A stretch of DNA of 55,098 nucleotides from Oscillospiraceae bacterium. Lineage in GTDB: Bacteria; Bacillota; Clostridia; Oscillospirales; Ruminococcaceae. Of this stretch, positions 47,655 through 55,098 are shown one piece after another; position 1 is the first letter of the stretch; the number at the start of each line of letters is the position of its first letter. Location: contig JAJQGJ010000002.1 in the NCBI GenBank assembly GCA_021200565.1, forward strand, positions 275,897 to 330,994, given 5' to 3'. Position numbers and translations under genes: made by a program. The notes beneath the pieces are model-generated. The model did not search any database. It was not told where the DNA came from and saw only the letters and a list, made by a program, of their open reading frames with translations.

Positions 47655-48164
47655 TTACGCCTCAAGCTGTCTCCCCAAAAACATCGCCGCCGTCTGCGCA
47701 AGCGTAAGCTGGAGCTCCGTTCCCTTGGTCTGACTTTCGGAATTCAGGAAGCAGACCGCACCGGCAATGTCTCCCGAGGCAATAATCGGCGAAACGGCAA
47801 GAGCGTTTTTCTGGACGCCCTCAACCGGGAGAAGCGCCTTGCCCTCGGTGTCGTAAACCCAGCTCTTGCGGGTCTCTAAGAGCTCCTCCAAGCCCTGCGA
47901 AATCCGCCTCTCCTGATACTCTTTCTTCTGGACGCCCGCCGTCGCAACGACGTGGTCTCTGTCAAAAATGACAACCGGCGCCGAGCCAAGCTTGTGGATG
48001 ACGTCCGCCGCCGAAGCCGCACTGTCAGTCATCTCGCCCACCGGCGAATATTTCTTGAAGATGACCTCGCCCTCGCCGCTTGTGTATATTTCAAGAGGAT
48101 CGCCCTCGCGAATCCTCATAGTTCTGCGTATTTCCTTCGGGATGACAACACGTCCGAGGTCGTC
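47655..48164 (-). pseudogene. spoVT: 5'-truncated stage V sporulation protein T
   Basis: The reading frame encodes DDLGRVVIPKEIRRT, then MRIREGDPLEIYT and the GAF-like effector domain to ...AAMFLGRQLEA, a close SpoVT match. The first dozen or so codons of the AbrB-type DNA-binding domain are missing. Upstream of the codons for DDLGR the frame reads ACA and then the stop TAA (48168-48170), in unrelated sequence. The only in-frame ATG (48119) would drop most of the DNA-binding swapped hairpin, and no ATG, GTG or TTG precedes it. SpoVT normally controls forespore gene expression. The break coincides with the edge of the recombinase-bearing segment, so the 5' part may lie at its far end. Confidence 0.85.
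47740..47758. repeat. 19-bp repeat shared with the hydrolase 3' end, copy 2
   Basis: The same 19 bases as at 46784-46802, here coding for AVCFLNS in the spoVT effector domain. Confidence 0.85.
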
Positions 48165-48170
48165 TGTTTA
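48165..48170. other. Junction between spoVT and foreign segment (candidate attachment site)
   Basis: SpoVT-like coding ends at 48164. The next bases (TGT TTA on the plus strand) introduce ACA and a stop in the spoVT frame. From here the sequence belongs to the segment with the AbiE and recombinase genes. The exact crossover point cannot be set without the other end or an uninterrupted relative. A TTGACA word at 48172-48177 (minus strand) has no matching -10 box. Confidence 0.6.
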
Positions 48171-48232
48171 TGTCAAGGGGTTTCCGAAAAATTCTTTGGA
48201 ATGATACAAATTTGTGAGGAGTGTTGATTTTT

Positions 48233-49099
48233 CTATATCATGCTCAAGCCCTCGGTGATTTGCTTGAAGAATTCCGCACTCCAGACATCCAAAGCAGAAG
48301 TGTCCCGGATGAAGGGTTCAACATCTTTCTTCGCCTGTTCGTAATCTATGCTATCAAATCGCTCGCACAGAATCCTTTTGAGTTCATCAAGAGACCACGG
48401 GTTGCTTTCAGTCATGAATCCTGAGTCAATCAGCCTCTGATGAAGATGCTTCTCATTAACCGGCGTTTTGCGGGAAAGATAGAAAATATAGTCGTATAAA
48501 TCCCGACCCTTGGTGCGGCTTTGCCATGCACGGCAGATGACTGCATGGAGCTTTCCGGCAAAGAGCGACGGCATATCGTACAGGTTGACCTCATAGGGAA
48601 CGGGGAGCAGGCGATACTTATGCTCGAAGGTCGCATACATCGGCGGATTCACATCCACCTCAAACTTGATTTTGATTGCTTCGTTGTGGTTCACACTGCT
48701 TGCAAGCTGCTCGTCGTCGAAAAATAAAATCAGATGCTCTTTTGTGTTTCCCTTCAAAAATGCCGAGCGGATGTCGCTGTCCTTGGTCTTTTCCTTTTCG
48801 GAAATCGTGACGTTCAGCCCGTAGGAGCGAACCTCTTTTTTAAGAGCAGGGAAGTAGTCCTTCAAATCGAAATCGGGGTCGGCGACCTCAAGAGAAAAAT
48901 CCAAGTCCTCAGAAAAGCGGTCGAGACCATAGAAGATGCGGAGTGCCGTTCCGCCGTAGAAGGCGGCTTTCTTGAAGAATCCGGCTCTTGATAGTCCACA
49001 AAGAACTATCTCCTGCATTACCTCCTTCATGGCGTTTTTGCGTTCATAAAGATTATCCGTCGGGTAATCCTTCAGCATCTGCTCAATTACTGCGTTCAT
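48233..49099 (-). CDS. AbiEii-type nucleotidyltransferase toxin
   Basis: A 288-aa member of the AbiEii/AbiGii family of DNA-polymerase-beta-like nucleotidyltransferases. The diagnostic motif GGTALR-x9-RFSEDLDFS (about 50-72) provides the GS/T and DxD metal-binding residues. Characterised members add nucleotides to tRNA 3' ends or otherwise block growth, often as phage defence. It overlaps the antitoxin gene by 17 bp and has GGAGGC before the ATG at 49099. The gene ends about 65 bp from the spoVT break. Confidence 0.9.
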   Translation of the reverse strand: MNAVIEQMLKDYPTDNLYERKNAMKEVMQEIVLCGLSRAGFFKKAAFYGGTALRIFYGLDRFSEDLDFSLEVADPDFDLKDYFPALKKEVRSYGLNVTISEKEKTKDSDIRSAFLKGNTKEHLILFFDDEQLASSVNHNEAIKIKFEVDVNPPMYATFEHKYRLLPVPYEVNLYDMPSLFAGKLHAVICRAWQSRTKGRDLYDYIFYLSRKTPVNEKHLHQRLIDSGFMTESNPWSLDELKRILCERFDSIDYEQAKKDVEPFIRDTSALDVWSAEFFKQITEGLSMI

Positions 49100-49682
49100 T
49101 CCGAAGCCTCCTTAATGTCGTGCAAAGTTTCGTGATGTTTGTTGAATGATAGCTGCCCGCCATCCTCTCAATCTCCCCCAAGTCAAGCTTCATAAGCTCG
49201 TCCTCGTCAATCCGCAAATCGTCGAAAAGCAGAGTCCTCATCTGCGCCGAGTTCGCGACCGGCTTCACGGTATAGAGCTTGTCGCAGAGAGCTTTTCCCG
49301 GCGTGGCGATGCGGTAATAGTAGTCGCCGTCCTTCATGATTCTTATTCCAAGGGGGAATGCCTCGCTCGGAATGTCACGATATGAAAAAGTCCCGAAAGC
49401 CGTTTCATAGCGCTTCTTCTTTTTCTTCTCGAAGGTGGCGCAGGTGACGGTGTAGACGGCTTCAGGAATCATCCCATAGAATCTCAGGGCATACTCAAAA
49501 GAAATGTAAGAAGGACCATAGATGCTCCCCGCAAGCAAGTGGGCGGGAGTGTTCCTGTCCGTCTCGTAAAGACCCTTGACGATGGGGAAGACTTCGCCAC
49601 TCTTAACCATCCGCGAAAGCTTGCTTTTCGGGTTGGCGTAGTCCTTAAGTTCTTCCAAGAGCATATCGGTTGTTTTTATCAT
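49083..49682 (-). CDS. AbiEi-family antitoxin / transcription regulator
   Basis: About 199 aa with an N-terminal winged-helix region (SKLSRMVKSGEVFPIVKGLYE, the family hallmark) and a C-terminal AbiEi domain (YISFEYALRFYGMIPEAV; GKALCDKLY). Neutralises the AbiEii toxin and represses the operon in studied systems. The ATG at 49682, five nt after GAGGTG, is used; the upstream ATG at 49703 lies in the operator. The operator-promoter described at 49688-49730 strongly supports autoregulation. Confidence 0.9.
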   Translation of the reverse strand: MIKTTDMLLEELKDYANPKSKLSRMVKSGEVFPIVKGLYETDRNTPAHLLAGSIYGPSYISFEYALRFYGMIPEAVYTVTCATFEKKKKKRYETAFGTFSYRDIPSEAFPLGIRIMKDGDYYYRIATPGKALCDKLYTVKPVANSAQMRTLLFDDLRIDEDELMKLDLGEIERMAGSYHSTNITKLCTTLRRLRNERSN

Positions 49683-49687
49683 AATTT

Positions 49688-49722
49688 CACCTCGCAGTAT
49701 CATTATACGATACTACGAGGTG
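49688..49722. promoter_or_regulatory. AbiE operator (35-bp inverted repeat)
   Basis: CACCTCGCAGTATC and GATACTACGAGGTG match as inverted repeats in 13 of 14 positions with a 7-bp centre. The centre contains the -10 box and the inner arm the ribosome binding site, so a bound AbiEi would block both transcription start and, in RNA form, the GAGGTG site could pair. Confidence 0.85.
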
Positions 49723-49730
49723 AAAATCAA
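49702..49730 (-). promoter_or_regulatory. Promoter of the AbiE operon
   Basis: Minus-strand TTGATT (49730-49725), 17-bp spacer, TATAAT (49707-49702). The -10 box sits in the middle of the inverted repeat. Confidence 0.82.
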
Positions 49731-49760
49731 GCGGATTTGCAAGTTTTTTCTGTCGAACTA

Positions 49761-51323
49761 TTAAGCATTTCTTAACAGTTGCTCCTCATCCTCCGCCTCC
49801 CCAAACCTCCAAACAATCTCCACGCTCTTCCCGTCATACACCAACACCTTCTCGACAGCATCATAAAGATGTTCTCTTAACTCTTCATCGGTGAAGGTGG
49901 AAAGATGGCTTGCCGATTCTCGCTGATTTTCGGCTATGTTTTCTTCTTGAAAGCTTGCTTTTAGCTGTTCTTCGAGGTCTGCAATCTGCTGTTTCAGCTC
50001 CGATTGCTTCACCGTCAGGTCGTCTTTGGTGGTGAGGTACTGCTCGGCGGTGATTTTGGATTCGTGATAGTTTTCGTAGAGGGTGAGCTTATCTCTGTCA
50101 ATGGTCTCGAGTTGGGAGCGGAGCATTGAGAGACTGAGCTCCAAGCTTTCGCTCTTCTCTTTCGAGCTTTTGCCGATATTTCTTGACTCAACTTTGGTGA
50201 TTTCAATCTGGCGCTTGAGGGCTTCGAAGAGGACTTCCTCAAGGTCGGATTTGCGCCAATGCACCTCCTCGCAGGGGCTTCCGTCGTGATAGCGGCTGTA
50301 GCGGCAGGCGAAGACAGTGCCGTTCGCCTTTTCGAGCTTGCCGCCGCAGTGCCCGCAGTAGTACACCCTGTCCGATTGGTCGTGAGCCGAGCGGGCGGAC
50401 TTTCGCTTTCTCGAAATGGCGTTCATCGCCGCATCGTATTCTTCGCGGGTGACGATGGCGGGGTGTGCGTTCTCCCGGATATACCACTCCTCCCTCGGAA
50501 GCCGCCGCTGGTTCTTGTCCCGGATAAATCGGCTTTCACGAGTGTGGTTGACCATCGCACCGGTGTATTTGATGTTCCCGATCAGGTTGTGAATCATTGT
50601 GTGCGTCCATTGGGGAGTGACGGATGAAGACTTTCGGATATTCTTCTGCTGAGCCGGAGTCGGCACGCCTTCCTCGTTCAGAGCCTTTGCAATGGCGGTG
50701 CAGGACTTTCCCGAAATGATGTCCAAGAAAATTCTTCTGACTGTCGGGGCGATTTCTTCGTCGATAACAAGCTTGTGCCTGTCGTCGGGGCTGACCTTGT
50801 AGCCGTAGGGGACGCAGGAAATCAGCTCGCAGTTCCGTTGCATCACGCCCATCGCCGACTTGACTTTCTTGGACAGGTCTTTGCTGTAGTAGTCGTATAC
50901 AAGATTTCTGAAAGCCACGTCCATGCCGATGGTTTTGCCCTTGAGCCGGTCGCTGTCGTATTGGTCGTTGATGGAGATGAATCTGATGCCGAGGAAGGGG
51001 AAGATATGCTCGAGGTAGTCGCCGACTTCGAGGTAATCCCTGCCGAATCGGGAGAGGTCCTTGACGACGATGCAACCGATTTCGCCTTTTCTGGCAAGGT
51101 CAATCATACGCATAAAATCAGGACGGTCAAAGTTTGTGCCGGAGAAACCGTCATCACAAAATTCAAGACGGGGAAGGTCGCAGAGAGCCGGAGCTTCGTC
51201 CAAAAATCTGTTTATAAGCAACCGCTGAGAGGCAATGCTGTTGCTGACGTCCTTAATCCTGCCCGAACGCTTGTCGACGTCCTCAAGAGACAGCCTGAGA
51301 TAAATCGCAATCTGCTCTTTCAT
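49761..51323 (-). CDS. Large serine recombinase (third in the tandem)
   Basis: A 520-aa large serine recombinase. The resolvase domain (about 5-155) has the catalytic-Ser motif SNSIASQR and the conserved Arg-rich KDLSRFGRDYLE. A recombinase domain follows (about 170-290), then a zinc ribbon (YYCGHCGG ... C) and a coiled coil (about 370-450). All catalytic motifs are intact. Its start codon shares one base with the stop of the previous recombinase (TAATG). Excision or integration of the surrounding element is the expected role. Last gene of the three-gene transcript. Confidence 0.92.
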   Translation of the reverse strand: MKEQIAIYLRLSLEDVDKRSGRIKDVSNSIASQRLLINRFLDEAPALCDLPRLEFCDDGFSGTNFDRPDFMRMIDLARKGEIGCIVVKDLSRFGRDYLEVGDYLEHIFPFLGIRFISINDQYDSDRLKGKTIGMDVAFRNLVYDYYSKDLSKKVKSAMGVMQRNCELISCVPYGYKVSPDDRHKLVIDEEIAPTVRRIFLDIISGKSCTAIAKALNEEGVPTPAQQKNIRKSSSVTPQWTHTMIHNLIGNIKYTGAMVNHTRESRFIRDKNQRRLPREEWYIRENAHPAIVTREEYDAAMNAISRKRKSARSAHDQSDRVYYCGHCGGKLEKANGTVFACRYSRYHDGSPCEEVHWRKSDLEEVLFEALKRQIEITKVESRNIGKSSKEKSESLELSLSMLRSQLETIDRDKLTLYENYHESKITAEQYLTTKDDLTVKQSELKQQIADLEEQLKASFQEENIAENQRESASHLSTFTDEELREHLYDAVEKVLVYDGKSVEIVWRFGEAEDEEQLLRNA

Positions 51324-53017
51324 TATGCCGCAAGCTCCTTTCTGAACCGCTCGCTAAGATTCATCAGAGCCGCAAGCTCGTCCATATAGCTGAGCCTGAT
51401 TTCAAGCGAGCCGTCTTCGTGGAGCCTGATGGATTCGACAAAGGCTTCGACCATCCCGGCGGAGATTTCCGTGGCGTTATAGAACCGCTCGACCATGCAC
51501 CGCCACTTCATCTCGCCGGTGAGCTGTTCCTCGGTCTCGGACTTTGCGGATTCAAGCTCGGAAAGCTCAAGCTCCAACGCCGAAATGTCCGAAAGAATTA
51601 TCTCCCTGTGGTGGCAGTATTCGTCCTGCGAAAGAAAGCCGTCTTTCAAATCTATATAGAGACTACTGAGGACAGACTTCTTTTTCTCAAGCTGACCCCT
51701 GAGCGTTTTCAGCTTCTGCCGGTTGTCGCTTTTTGCGAGCTTCGACTTTTTCAGGGCGAGAAGCCTGTGCAGACTCTCGTCCATGTCCACAAACACTTCC
51801 ATTTGGGACCTGATGAAGGCGAAAACCGCCTCGTCCAAGGTCTCTTTTTTCATCTTCACGTCCGAGCAACCGGCTTTGCCATGCTCGGCATAGGTCGGGC
51901 ATTTGAAGGTGAAGTAAGCCTTGGTTTTGTCCCGGCTGATTGAGCGCTTAAGCTTCATGACGTGTCCGCATTCGGCGCAGGTGAGCTTCCTGCCGTAGAT
52001 ATTTTTGGCTTTCGGAAGGCTTTGATATTTGCCGGAGTTTGCTTTGCTTTTCTCCGAAGCCTGCCGGTTGATTTCCTGCACTTTTTCGAACAGCTCAACG
52101 CCGATAATAGGCTCGTGGGTGTTCTCAACGATAATCCAGTCTTCTCTGTCCGTGGTGTGAAAGGGTAGCCCTTCATATAAGCACTGACTGCCTTTTCTCT
52201 GCGCCGTGTGACCGAGATAGACGATGTCGCCGAGAATATCGGATATGACGTGCCTGTTCCAGAGAATCCTGTGCGCCACATTATCCCGATTGGTCTTGAT
52301 GCCGTTGTCCTTCTTGTACTGACAAGGCGAGGGGATGCCGGCATCGTTCAGCTTTCGATTGATGCCGCCGTAGCTCATGCCGTCTGCCCGCCACTCGAAA
52401 ATCTGCCTTATAACCGGCGAGGTTTCGGGGCAGGGGATGAGGTGGTTTTTGTTGCAAGGGTCTTTTAAGTAGCCATAGGGAGCATAGTCGCCGATGAAGT
52501 CTCCCCGTTCCATCTTCGCTCGAAGTGCCGAAGTGACTTTTCGGGAGATGTCCTTGGCATAGTAGTCGTTTACGATGTTAGAAAGAGATGCCGAGAGCTG
52601 AGCCTCGTTTGTGACGGTCGCCGTGTCATAATTATCGTTGACGGAAATAAACCGAAGCCCGAAGAAAGGACATATCTTCTCAATAAAATGTGAAGTATCT
52701 ATATAATTTCTGCCGAGACGTGAAAGATCCTTCACAATCACGCAGTCGATTTTTCCCGCCTGAACAGCCTCCATCATCTTCTTAAACTCAGGTCGGTCGA
52801 AGTTCGTGCCGGTGTAACCGTTATCGACAAACAGAGATACTTTCTTTAAGTAAGAGCGGGCGGAGACGTATTCTTCAAGAATGGTTGTCTGATTATCGAT
52901 AGAGTCGGAATCCCTGCCGTTGTCCTCGACCGAAAGGCGGACGTATAAAGCGGCGTTCCAGACACGGACGGCGGTGTCGGGTTGAGCGACTATGTTTTTT
53001 CTTGACGTTCGAGCCAC
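51323..53017 (-). CDS. Large serine recombinase (second in the tandem)
   Basis: A 564-aa protein with the resolvase domain (DSIDNQT catalytic-Ser region; VKDLSRLGRNYID), a recombinase domain, the zinc ribbon CAECGH ... C (about 335-360) and a long C-terminal coiled coil. Intact by motif. It begins directly after the stop codon of the 53018-54673 gene and overlaps the next by one base, so the three recombinases are made from one message. Clearly diverged from its neighbours, so not a recent duplication. Confidence 0.92.
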   Translation of the reverse strand: MARTSRKNIVAQPDTAVRVWNAALYVRLSVEDNGRDSDSIDNQTTILEEYVSARSYLKKVSLFVDNGYTGTNFDRPEFKKMMEAVQAGKIDCVIVKDLSRLGRNYIDTSHFIEKICPFFGLRFISVNDNYDTATVTNEAQLSASLSNIVNDYYAKDISRKVTSALRAKMERGDFIGDYAPYGYLKDPCNKNHLIPCPETSPVIRQIFEWRADGMSYGGINRKLNDAGIPSPCQYKKDNGIKTNRDNVAHRILWNRHVISDILGDIVYLGHTAQRKGSQCLYEGLPFHTTDREDWIIVENTHEPIIGVELFEKVQEINRQASEKSKANSGKYQSLPKAKNIYGRKLTCAECGHVMKLKRSISRDKTKAYFTFKCPTYAEHGKAGCSDVKMKKETLDEAVFAFIRSQMEVFVDMDESLHRLLALKKSKLAKSDNRQKLKTLRGQLEKKKSVLSSLYIDLKDGFLSQDEYCHHREIILSDISALELELSELESAKSETEEQLTGEMKWRCMVERFYNATEISAGMVEAFVESIRLHEDGSLEIRLSYMDELAALMNLSERFRKELAA

Positions 53018-54673
53018 TTAAACCGCCTCCTTGGTCTTTTCATTAAGAAATTCGACTATCGCCGCAAACCTGTCCCGGTGCCTGAGCTTCACATCTATGT
53101 CCTTATTATCACGGATATAAATCCTGTCAATCAGGCTGACGACCACGCTTCGTGATAGCTCCTGAATGTTTTCGTACTGCTTGAACTGCGCGAGCCAGCC
53201 CTGCTGATCCGACATTCCGCTTTCGATGCTGTTCCGGTCGCCGATGAGCTGAGAGATTACCGCCTGCGCCTCGGTGATGTTAGTGTTAAACTGCTTCTTG
53301 AACGCCTCGTATTCCTCACGGGAGATGAAATTCGAGCAGAAGTCCTCGTATGCTCCCGCAGAAAGCCGACGGTTTCTGTCGATGATTGCCTGTTGGAAAG
53401 AGATTTTGTCCTCGATTTTCTTAAGTTCCCTCGCTTCCCAGTCGGCATTTTCGATGCAATTCATGGCATCATCCATGACGAGTGCCGCACTTATCTGCCC
53501 CTGAATGACAGCAAGGACGGCGTCATAAACGGTCTGCTCCTTGATTCTGTGGGGAGAGCAGGCGGAGCGGTCGCCTTTGTTGCCGTTGCAGACGAAATAG
53601 ACATATTCCTTGTCGCCGCACCGCTCGACTTTGCGAATCATCGGGCTTCCGCAGTCGGCGCAGAAAATCTTCCCGGAAAAGAGATGCACGCCGTTTGCTC
53701 CCGAAGGGCTTCGGGTGTCGGTCTTCATTATCTCCTGAACGAGGTCGAACTGAGCCGAGGAGATAATCGCTTCGTGGGCGTTTTCCGTCCGTGACCATTC
53801 GCTTTTGTCCTTGAGCATCGTCTTTTTGACCTTGTGATTCGGAGTCGTGGTCTTTCCTTGGAGAAGTGTGCCGGTATAAATCTCGTTCTTGAGAATCCGG
53901 TAGATTGCAACCGCACTCCAGAGAGCCTGCGGCTTGGTCTGGAAGACGGTTCTTTGCTTCGAGCCTTTTGCTTTCTTGTATTCGATAGGGGAGAGAACCC
54001 CGTCACGGTTCAGCCTGTCCGCAATCTGAGCGGGCGACATCCCCTCAAGCTTCCACTTGAAAATGTCCTGCACAGTGGCGGCGGCATCACGGTCGATGAC
54101 AAGATGATTTTTGTTTTCCGGGTCTCGCATATAGCCATAGACAACCCGACTTCCGACGAACTGACCGCTCCGCCTCTTGGCATCCAGGTTAGTCCGCACC
54201 TTGATTGAAATATCCCGGCAATAGGAGTCGTTGATAAGATTCTTGAACGGCAGAACGAGGTCGTTTGCCCCCGAATCGGGTCGGGCGTTGTCGTAACCGT
54301 CGTTAATTGCAATGAACCGGACTCCGAGCGTCGGGAAAATCTTCTGGAGATAGTTGCCCGAGTCGATATATTCACGCCCGAAACGTGAAAGGTCTTTCAC
54401 AACGATGCAGTCAATCTCTCCCGCCTTGACCGCATCCATCATCATCTGGAACTGCGGACGCTCAAAGTTTGCGCCCGAGTATCCGTCGTCGCAGTATTCC
54501 CGCACCACCGTTATTTCCGGGCATTTTTTGAGGTACTCCATAATCAGAAGCCTCTGATTCGAGATACTGTCGCTCTCCTGTTTGCCGCCTTGGAATGAAA
54601 AATCGCCATCTTCCTTTGATAATCTCAGGTAGATGGCGGCTTTGTAATCTCTGTCAAGAGTTAATTTCAGCAT
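53018..54673 (-). CDS. Large serine recombinase (first in the tandem)
   Basis: About 551 aa from the ATG at 54673, with GAAAGGTG 9 nt upstream; the longer reading from 54745 runs through the promoter. It has a resolvase domain with DSISNQR and KDLSRFGREYID, a recombinase domain, a zinc ribbon (CADCGS ... C, about 340-370) and a coiled-coil tail. Three adjacent large serine recombinases acting together, as one or more integrase/excisionase sets, occur in Clostridia elements; which one acts on this site is unknown. Confidence 0.92.
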   Translation of the reverse strand: MLKLTLDRDYKAAIYLRLSKEDGDFSFQGGKQESDSISNQRLLIMEYLKKCPEITVVREYCDDGYSGANFERPQFQMMMDAVKAGEIDCIVVKDLSRFGREYIDSGNYLQKIFPTLGVRFIAINDGYDNARPDSGANDLVLPFKNLINDSYCRDISIKVRTNLDAKRRSGQFVGSRVVYGYMRDPENKNHLVIDRDAAATVQDIFKWKLEGMSPAQIADRLNRDGVLSPIEYKKAKGSKQRTVFQTKPQALWSAVAIYRILKNEIYTGTLLQGKTTTPNHKVKKTMLKDKSEWSRTENAHEAIISSAQFDLVQEIMKTDTRSPSGANGVHLFSGKIFCADCGSPMIRKVERCGDKEYVYFVCNGNKGDRSACSPHRIKEQTVYDAVLAVIQGQISAALVMDDAMNCIENADWEARELKKIEDKISFQQAIIDRNRRLSAGAYEDFCSNFISREEYEAFKKQFNTNITEAQAVISQLIGDRNSIESGMSDQQGWLAQFKQYENIQELSRSVVVSLIDRIYIRDNKDIDVKLRHRDRFAAIVEFLNEKTKEAV

Positions 54674-54743
54674 AAATCGCCACACCTTTCTTTTTTCGTC
54701 GGAAAACTGAAAGGGCGGCGTTCCACTGATTTTGTCCACAATC

Positions 54744-54772
54744 ATTATAGCAGAACCGGGCGGAAAAGTCTA
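54744..54772 (-). promoter_or_regulatory. Promoter of the recombinase operon
   Basis: Minus-strand TAGACT (54772-54767), 17-bp spacer, consensus TATAAT (54749-54744). The weak -35 box suggests low basal expression. The leader is about 65 nt. Confidence 0.6.
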
Positions 54773-54808
54773 GCCCTTCCTAAAAAGAATCATTTTCCAA
54801 GCGGCAAG

Positions 54809-55039
54809 TCACAGACTCGCAATGAGGTTTATAAAATTGTCGTTGATGGTCTCGGGAGTGTTCGCATATGAAACCCTGACCACAGTGTCGCCGACCTTGA
54901 ACATATAGGGGTTCTTAATCTGCTCGACATAGGATTTCATCCGCTCCTCCACCGGCTGTGAGCGGTCAATCCTGACATCCCTGATGTCAACCAAAGAATC
55001 AAGAAGCTCGCTCCGCTTCTCGTCGGGCTTCATAGCCAT
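54809..55039 (-). CDS. Small recombinase-associated protein, unknown function
   Basis: A 76-aa protein. The sequence VDIRDVRIDRSQPVEERMKSYVEQ, followed by IKNPYMFKVGDTVVRVSYA, resembles short conserved proteins that commonly precede serine recombinases in Clostridia mobile elements (DUF6870-like; name uncertain). GAGGAG lies 8 nt before the ATG. Probably a regulatory or helper protein of the element. The 59 bases to the window end contain no gene that I can support. Confidence 0.7.
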   Translation of the reverse strand: MAMKPDEKRSELLDSLVDIRDVRIDRSQPVEERMKSYVEQIKNPYMFKVGDTVVRVSYANTPETINDNFINLIASL

Positions 55040-55098
55040 GTAATCAACTCCTCGTATAATGTATTTACAGGTAATTTAAAGAGAACCCGTATGAAACC

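Larger units (their letters stand above)
48165..55098. mobile_element. Left part of a putative integrative element in spoVT
   Basis: From the spoVT break to the window end, the genes are an AbiE pair, three large serine recombinases and a small recombinase-associated ORF, all typical of mobile elements and none with housekeeping character. Large serine recombinases usually lie near an element end, which fits. The right boundary, cargo and conjugation or phage genes are not visible, so size and class are unknown. Confidence 0.6.

Noticed and set aside
48172-48177. TTGACA as promoter for the truncated spoVT
   Set aside because: No -10 box at 16-18 bp, and transcription from it would not supply a normal start codon.
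1-55098. tRNA, rRNA or riboswitch genes
   Set aside because: No cloverleaf-like or rRNA-like sequence was recognised, and the leaders examined are short or hold only simple hairpins. A covariance-model scan would be needed to exclude small RNAs.

Overview
The window reads as a chromosomal stretch of a gut-type, anaerobic, spore-forming member of the Clostridia (Oscillospirales or Christensenellales-like; inferred, no marker gene is present). Pointers are a giant BadF/HgdC-type activator, a CotF-like coat protein, a SpoVT remnant, kduI/kduD and GH88 genes, AGGAGG-type ribosome binding sites and TTGACA/TATAAT promoters with 17-bp spacers. Every convincing gene lies on the minus strand, so transcription runs from high to low coordinates. 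I see no rRNA, tRNA or CRISPR array.

Layout in coordinate order. (1) 85-4815: an operon of circularly permuted ATP-grasp, alpha-E and transglutaminase genes, followed by two AstE/AspA-like genes; the last of these has lost its zinc and catalytic residues. (2) 5122-9438: a 1,438-residue double ASKHA plus DUF2229/HgdB-like protein with its own promoter. (3) 9661-17866: one operon of acyltransferase, Pgi, NitT/TauT-type ABC transporter, NagB-like, NagA and DUF362 ferredoxin-like genes, closed by a strong terminator. (4) 18114-21203: a secreted VWA/lipase-like/InlB-repeat protein. (5) 21346-38436: a 17-kb operon with a consensus promoter. It encodes a type VII-like export locus: a FtsK/EssC-type ATPase, a WXG100 protein, two small helical partners, an LHH-nuclease toxin and a SUKH immunity protein. 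The same operon carries a Ser/Thr kinase, a PP2C phosphatase, an FHA protein, a ClpB-like AAA+ protein and a radical SAM protein. The usual membrane subunits are not recognisable. (6) 38635-44721: an unsaturated-uronate utilisation cluster (solute-binding lipoprotein, GH88, DUF2264, KduI, KduD). (7) 45242-47531: a CotF-like protein, a Fic protein without its catalytic His, and a membrane-anchored hydrolase. (8) 47655-55098: spoVT cut off near its 5' end, abutting a segment with an AbiE toxin-antitoxin pair and three tandem large serine recombinases. That segment looks like an integrated element whose far end is outside the window.

The strongest candidate for an undescribed system is the export locus. 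Its kinase carries four N-terminal TxxD/DEGWR repeats that would suit FHA binding after phosphorylation, and a separate FHA protein sits in the same operon. This suggests a phosphorylation-controlled T7SS-like machine, comparable in logic to the threonine-phosphorylation pathway of T6SS. Second is the interruption of spoVT by a recombinase-bearing element, which could be a sporulation-linked intervening element or simply a disrupted gene. Third is a 70-115 bp palindromic repeat family that sits directly behind stop codons.
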